Assembly (NCBI GenBank): GCA_035544515.1
Contig: DATKEG010000078.1
Span: 1-25,703, forward strand
Length of the DNA: 25,703 bases
Reading direction: 5' to 3'
Origin: DATKEG01 sp035544515
GTDB taxonomy: Bacteria > Acidobacteriota > Vicinamibacteria > Fen-336
Each line of letters begins with the position of its first letter. Within the stretch, counting starts at the first letter, position 1. Below the pieces are notes generated by a model, which saw only the letters and a list, made by a program, of their open reading frames with translations, ran no database searches and was not told the origin of the DNA. This document shows, piece after piece, positions 22,675 to 25,703 of this stretch. The position numbers and the translations under genes are program-made.

Positions 22675-24026
22675 GCCGGGGGCGGCGATGGACGCGCGTC
22701 GTGCTCGTTCTCGCCCTCGCGGCGGCGGCCATCCGCCTGGGGGTGCAGGCGGCGCGGTTCGGCCGCGAGAGCGTGCAGGCCGACTTCTCGGCGTTCTACA
22801 CCGCGGGCCAGGCCGCGCGGGCCGGGCTGTCCCCGTATTGGACCGCTCCCGATCGCGACCCGCCGCTCTGGGACGGCGTGAGCCTGTACGAGACGAGCCG
22901 GTTCCTGTACCCACCCCTGGCCGCGAGCCTGTTCGCGCCCCTGACGCTGCTGGGCTACACCGCGGCGAAGCACCTTTGGATGGCCCTCACGCTGGCCGCG
23001 GTGGCCGGCGCGCTGGTGGTGCTGGCGCGGGCCCTGGGCGCGCGCCCGTCCCCGGAGGTCGTGCTGGCGCTCGCGGCCTTCGCCGGCCTGTTCCACCCGC
23101 TCCTTCTCCACCTCGAGCGGGGCCAGGTGGACGCGCTCACGCTGCTCGTGATCGCGCTGGCGCTCCGGCCCATGGTGGCGGACGGCCGGGACGCGGTCGG
23201 CTCCGGCGTGCTGCTCGCGCTCGGCTCCGTCCTCAAGCCGAACGTGGCCTGGCTCCTCCCCTTCCTCGTCCTGCGGCGGCGCTGGCGGGCGCTGGCCGGC
23301 TTCGCGATCGGGGCGGCGGGGCTCGCCCTGGCCGCGGTGGCGCTCCACGGCACCGACGGGGTGGGTGCCTACGTCACACGTGAGCTGCCGCGCATCGCGG
23401 TGGAGGGCGAGGCCCACGGCGACCAGAGGCGGCTCGATCCGGCGGTGCTGGCCAGGCTGCGAGGCGGCGCGCCGGAAGGCATGACGGCGCGGGACGGCCG
23501 CCTCTACCGCGTCGAATCGTTCCGTTTCGTGACCAACGCCTCGCTGACGCGGCCGCTCAAGCGCGGCCTCGGCCTGCGCCTGTCTCCGCGCCGGCTCTCG
23601 CTGCTCGTCCTGAGCGCCCTGGTCGGAATCGTCGCCCTGTGGCAGCTCGGGCACGGCCGCCTGCTGGCTTCGCCCAGCCCGCTTCGTGAGTTGGCGTATT
23701 GGCAGGCCGCGCTCGCCGCGGTGCTGCTCGCCTGGCCGGTCACCTGGGCCATGAACGCCGTCTGGCTGCTGCCGACCGCCCTCGTGGTGGCTTACGCCTG
23801 GCCGTTCGCGCGGACGTTCGGCGCACGCGCTGCGCTGGCGGGCTGCGTTTGCGGGTTGCTTCTGGCCGGCGCCCCGGACGGCATGGTGGAAGTCGCCCTG
23901 GGTCCGTGGACCCGCTTCAAGTACGTGATCGGCGAGATGCTCGTGTTCGTGTCCCTCCTCGGGGGTTCGGCACGGCTGTCCGACCGTACGATGGCCGACG
24001 GGCGGCGTGGGGACAACGAGCCATGA
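22671..24026 (+). CDS. GT87/DUF2029-like polytopic glycosyltransferase
   Basis: A 451-residue protein with about 10-12 helices. QADFSAFYTAGQAARAGLSP (36-55) with Asp38 is the catalytic-loop pattern of GT87 (PimE-like) mannosyltransferases. FLYPPLAASLFAPL, LERGQVDALTLLVIALAL and LKPNVAWLLPFLVLRRRWRA are the other DUF2029 hallmarks. It uses a polyprenyl-phosphate sugar donor and acts on the outer face of the inner membrane; the acceptor is unknown. An insertion of about 60 residues (VEGEAHGDQRRL to KRGLGLRLSP) forms a large extracytoplasmic loop. The GTG start is fixed by the GTGA overlap. It is the last gene of the cassette: 35 bases separate its stop from the convergent GntP permease, and I see no strong hairpin in that gap. 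Confidence 0.87.
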   Translation: MSRGRRWTRVVLVLALAAAAIRLGVQAARFGRESVQADFSAFYTAGQAARAGLSPYWTAPDRDPPLWDGVSLYETSRFLYPPLAASLFAPLTLLGYTAAKHLWMALTLAAVAGALVVLARALGARPSPEVVLALAAFAGLFHPLLLHLERGQVDALTLLVIALALRPMVADGRDAVGSGVLLALGSVLKPNVAWLLPFLVLRRRWRALAGFAIGAAGLALAAVALHGTDGVGAYVTRELPRIAVEGEAHGDQRRLDPAVLARLRGGAPEGMTARDGRLYRVESFRFVTNASLTRPLKRGLGLRLSPRRLSLLVLSALVGIVALWQLGHGRLLASPSPLRELAYWQAALAAVLLAWPVTWAMNAVWLLPTALVVAYAWPFARTFGARAALAGCVCGLLLAGAPDGMVEVALGPWTRFKYVIGEMLVFVSLLGGSARLSDRTMADGRRGDNEP

Positions 24027-24061
24027 GGCCGGGGGCGACTAGTTCCAGGGAGGCCCACTCT

Positions 24062-25471
24062 TCACATCCGGGACACCATCGGGAACAGCCACGCGCCGAT
24101 CATCGTGGCGACCAGCCCGGTCGTGCCGTTGATCACGCTCATCGGCGTGAGCGCACGGATCGCCTCCGGTTCCGTGAGCCCGCCCATCTTGGAGACCACC
24201 CAGAATCCGCTGTCGTTCATCCACCAGATCGGCTTGGAACCGCAACCGATGGCCACGGCGAGCCACACGGGGTGGAACCCCAGGCCGCCGGCGGCCGCGA
24301 GGCCGCCCAGGGCGCCGGCCGCCGTGATCATGGCGACGGTCGCCGAGCCGAGGGCGGTCCGCATCAGGACGGTCAGGCCCCAGGCGAGGGGCAGGATGGG
24401 CAGCGAGTAGGCCGCGATGGCGCCCTGCATCCACGGGCCGATGCCCGCCTGTTGGAGGGCGGCGCCGAAGGCGCCGCCGGCGCCGGTGATGAGGATGATG
24501 TTGCCGGCGCTCAGGAGCGACTCGTCGACCGCCCCGGACATCGCACGCCCCTTGCGGCGCCAGAGCATCACCAGGGCCAGCCCGGCCGCGATGATGAGCG
24601 CCACGTTCTGCTCGGTCAGCCAGCGCGCGATCCGCCAGACGCCAGACGTTTCCGCGCGCGCCAGGTAGCCGGTGTGCAGCGTGATCAACACGATCGGGAT
24701 CAGGATCGGCGCGAGCGCGAGGGGCAGCGCCGGCAGCAGGCGCGTGTCCTGGGCGGCAATCGCCTCGAGCTCGGCCTCGGCCTCCGCGCTCGCGCGCAGC
24801 GGCACCGGCCATCGGCGGTTGGCCACGTGCCCCCATGCATACCCGGCCGCGGCCGTCACCACGCCGACGCTGAAGCCCACCACGATCAGGTGGCCCACGC
24901 TGACGCCGAGCGCGCTGGCCACGAAGAGGGGGCCCGGTGTCGGCGGCACCAGCGAATGGGTCATGGTGGCGCCGGCGACGATCGCCAGGAGGTAGAGCAG
25001 GTAGTCCCGCCCCGTGCGCAGGCGCATCGCCTTGGCGAGGGGCACGAGCAGGTAGAAGACCGTGTCGAAGAAGACGGGTATGCCGAGGAGAAACCCGCTG
25101 GCCAGGAACGAGAGCGACGCGCGGGCCTGTCCCGTGAACGCGAGCAGCGACCGGACGATCCGCTCGGCGGCGCCGGTGTGCAGCATGGCCGACCCGATGA
25201 TGGAGGCCATGCCGACCATGACTCCGAGCTGGCCTGCGGTCCGGCCGAAGCCTTCGACCACGCGCTGGCCGGGCGGGGCGGCGGCCGCGGCGCGTGCGGC
25301 GGCGGGGCTGGCCCCGACGCCGAGCGCATGGAGCTCGACCGTGCCGGGCGGGGTCAGGAATGCGACGAGGAATGCGCCGAGGAGCAGCGCGAGGAAGGCA
25401 TGTAGCCGGAACCAGAGGATGCCGGCGACGACCACGATCATGCCCGAGAGCATGATCAGGAGCGGGTGCAC
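24062..25471 (-). CDS. GntP-family gluconate/organic acid permease
   Basis: A 469-residue inner-membrane protein with about 12-14 helices. The GntP signature is visible: FLLGIPVFFDTVFYLLVPLA (127-146), then THSLVPPTPGPLFVASALGV and a C-terminal GCGSKPIWWMNDSGFWVVSK. Family members are proton symporters for gluconate, idonate, serine or related hydroxy acids; the substrate here cannot be assigned. The start is GTG at 25471. No ribosome site precedes it, but TATTAT lies 9 bases upstream, so the message may be leaderless. It stands divergent to a second gene of the same family, an unusual back-to-back pair. Confidence 0.9.
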   Translation of the reverse strand: MHPLLIMLSGMIVVVAGILWFRLHAFLALLLGAFLVAFLTPPGTVELHALGVGASPAAARAAAAAPPGQRVVEGFGRTAGQLGVMVGMASIIGSAMLHTGAAERIVRSLLAFTGQARASLSFLASGFLLGIPVFFDTVFYLLVPLAKAMRLRTGRDYLLYLLAIVAGATMTHSLVPPTPGPLFVASALGVSVGHLIVVGFSVGVVTAAAGYAWGHVANRRWPVPLRASAEAEAELEAIAAQDTRLLPALPLALAPILIPIVLITLHTGYLARAETSGVWRIARWLTEQNVALIIAAGLALVMLWRRKGRAMSGAVDESLLSAGNIILITGAGGAFGAALQQAGIGPWMQGAIAAYSLPILPLAWGLTVLMRTALGSATVAMITAAGALGGLAAAGGLGFHPVWLAVAIGCGSKPIWWMNDSGFWVVSKMGGLTEPEAIRALTPMSVINGTTGLVATMIGAWLFPMVSRM

Positions 25472-25480
25472 CGGCGGATG

Positions 25481-25486
25481 ATAATA
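25481..25486 (-). promoter_or_regulatory. candidate -10 element for the GntP permease
   Basis: On the minus strand this reads TATTAT (five of six to consensus), ending 9 bases before the GTG start. It would place the transcript start at or next to the start codon. No good -35 is present. Confidence 0.35.
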
Positions 25487-25549
25487 CGTGCGCGCGATTT
25501 CGCCGCATGATCGACGCGGCCCCTCGCGCGCGGGAAGGGAGGTCGAGCG

Positions 25550-25703
25550 TTGGAAGGCTCTACGGGATGGTATCCCTTCGTGGTCCTGGCCGTGGGCATC
25601 GCGGTGGTGCTCGGCGCCATCGTGGCCGCGCGCGTCAACGCCTTTCTGGCGCTGCTCACCGCGGCCCTGGTCGTCAGCTTCATGGTCGGCGGGGGATCGC
25701 CCG
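25550..25703 (+). CDS. N-terminal part of a second GntP-family permease (cut by the window end)
   Basis: The frame opens with TTG at 25550, preceded by a strong GGGAGGT site (25537-25543), and stays open to the window edge (51 codons). The two N-terminal helices read PFVVLAVGIAVVLGAIV and VNAFLALLTAALVVSFMVGG. They align with the start of the divergent permease, where LHAFLALLLGAFLVAFL follows a hydrophobic helix. This spacing and the NAFLALL pattern are typical of GntP N-termini. The gene is divergent from the first GntP gene with a 78-base shared promoter region. The identification rests on about 50 residues only. Confidence 0.7.
   Translation, partial: MEGSTGWYPFVVLAVGIAVVLGAIVAARVNAFLALLTAALVVSFMVGGGSP

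Noticed and set aside
24027..24061. Bidirectional terminator between the GT87-like gene and GntP
   Set aside because: No stem longer than four base pairs and no T-run in the 35-base convergent gap.

Overview
The DNA is very GC-rich (about 70% by eye) and bacterial, with short spacers and many GTG or TTG starts. The open window start encodes the end of a protein with the heme-binding domain best known from Planctomycetes/Verrucomicrobia and common in Acidobacteriota. Nearby are a DUF5715-type protein, a secreted M28 peptidase with a fibronectin-like tail, several membrane glycosyltransferases and SGNH hydrolases. This points to a soil-type Gram-negative such as an acidobacterium or a relative. 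I cannot fix the phylum: there is no rRNA, tRNA or ribosomal marker here. No CRISPR array, complete insertion sequence, prophage or RNA gene was seen.

Layout. 1-980 (+): 3' part of a HEAT-like/cytochrome c protein. 1063-3808: two convergent APC-family permeases. 3881-6877 (-): three-gene operon, in transcription order an MscS-type channel, a soluble MgtE-N/CBS protein and a full MgtE magnesium transporter; the last two overlap by 4 bases. 7067-8257 (+): membrane-anchored DUF5715/LAS-peptidase-like protein. 8262-9347 (-): SGNH-hydrolase lipoprotein with a SdrD-B-like domain. 9453-12879 (+): phosphatidylserine decarboxylase, Sad-type succinate-semialdehyde dehydrogenase, a zinc-ribbon/TM/coiled-coil protein and a small protein that looks like EF-G domain IV on its own. 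12880-13094: non-coding stretch with a 66-bp copy of the 3' end of the next gene. 13095-15594 (-): secreted M28 peptidase followed by a Tat-signal aminotransferase. 15671-24026 (+): sulfatase-like protein, then six genes in which every junction is a 4-base ATGA or GTGA overlap (zincin, SGNH, GT-C, GT39-like, SGNH, GT87-like). 24062-25703: two divergent GntP-family permeases, the second cut by the window end.

How they may work together. The six-gene cassette looks like a translationally coupled unit that builds and trims or acylates an extracytoplasmic glycan: three polytopic lipid-linked-sugar glycosyltransferases plus two membrane-anchored SGNH enzymes. The alkaline-phosphatase-superfamily protein just upstream may modify the same product. 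The Mg operon pairs a transporter with a detached copy of its own type of sensor domain and a channel. The psd-sad-zinc ribbon-EF-G-IV row is probably co-transcribed, but I see no common pathway.

The longest gene-free stretches are 12880-13094 (repeats, described below) and 6878-7066 (divergent promoter region); no gap exceeds 300 bases.
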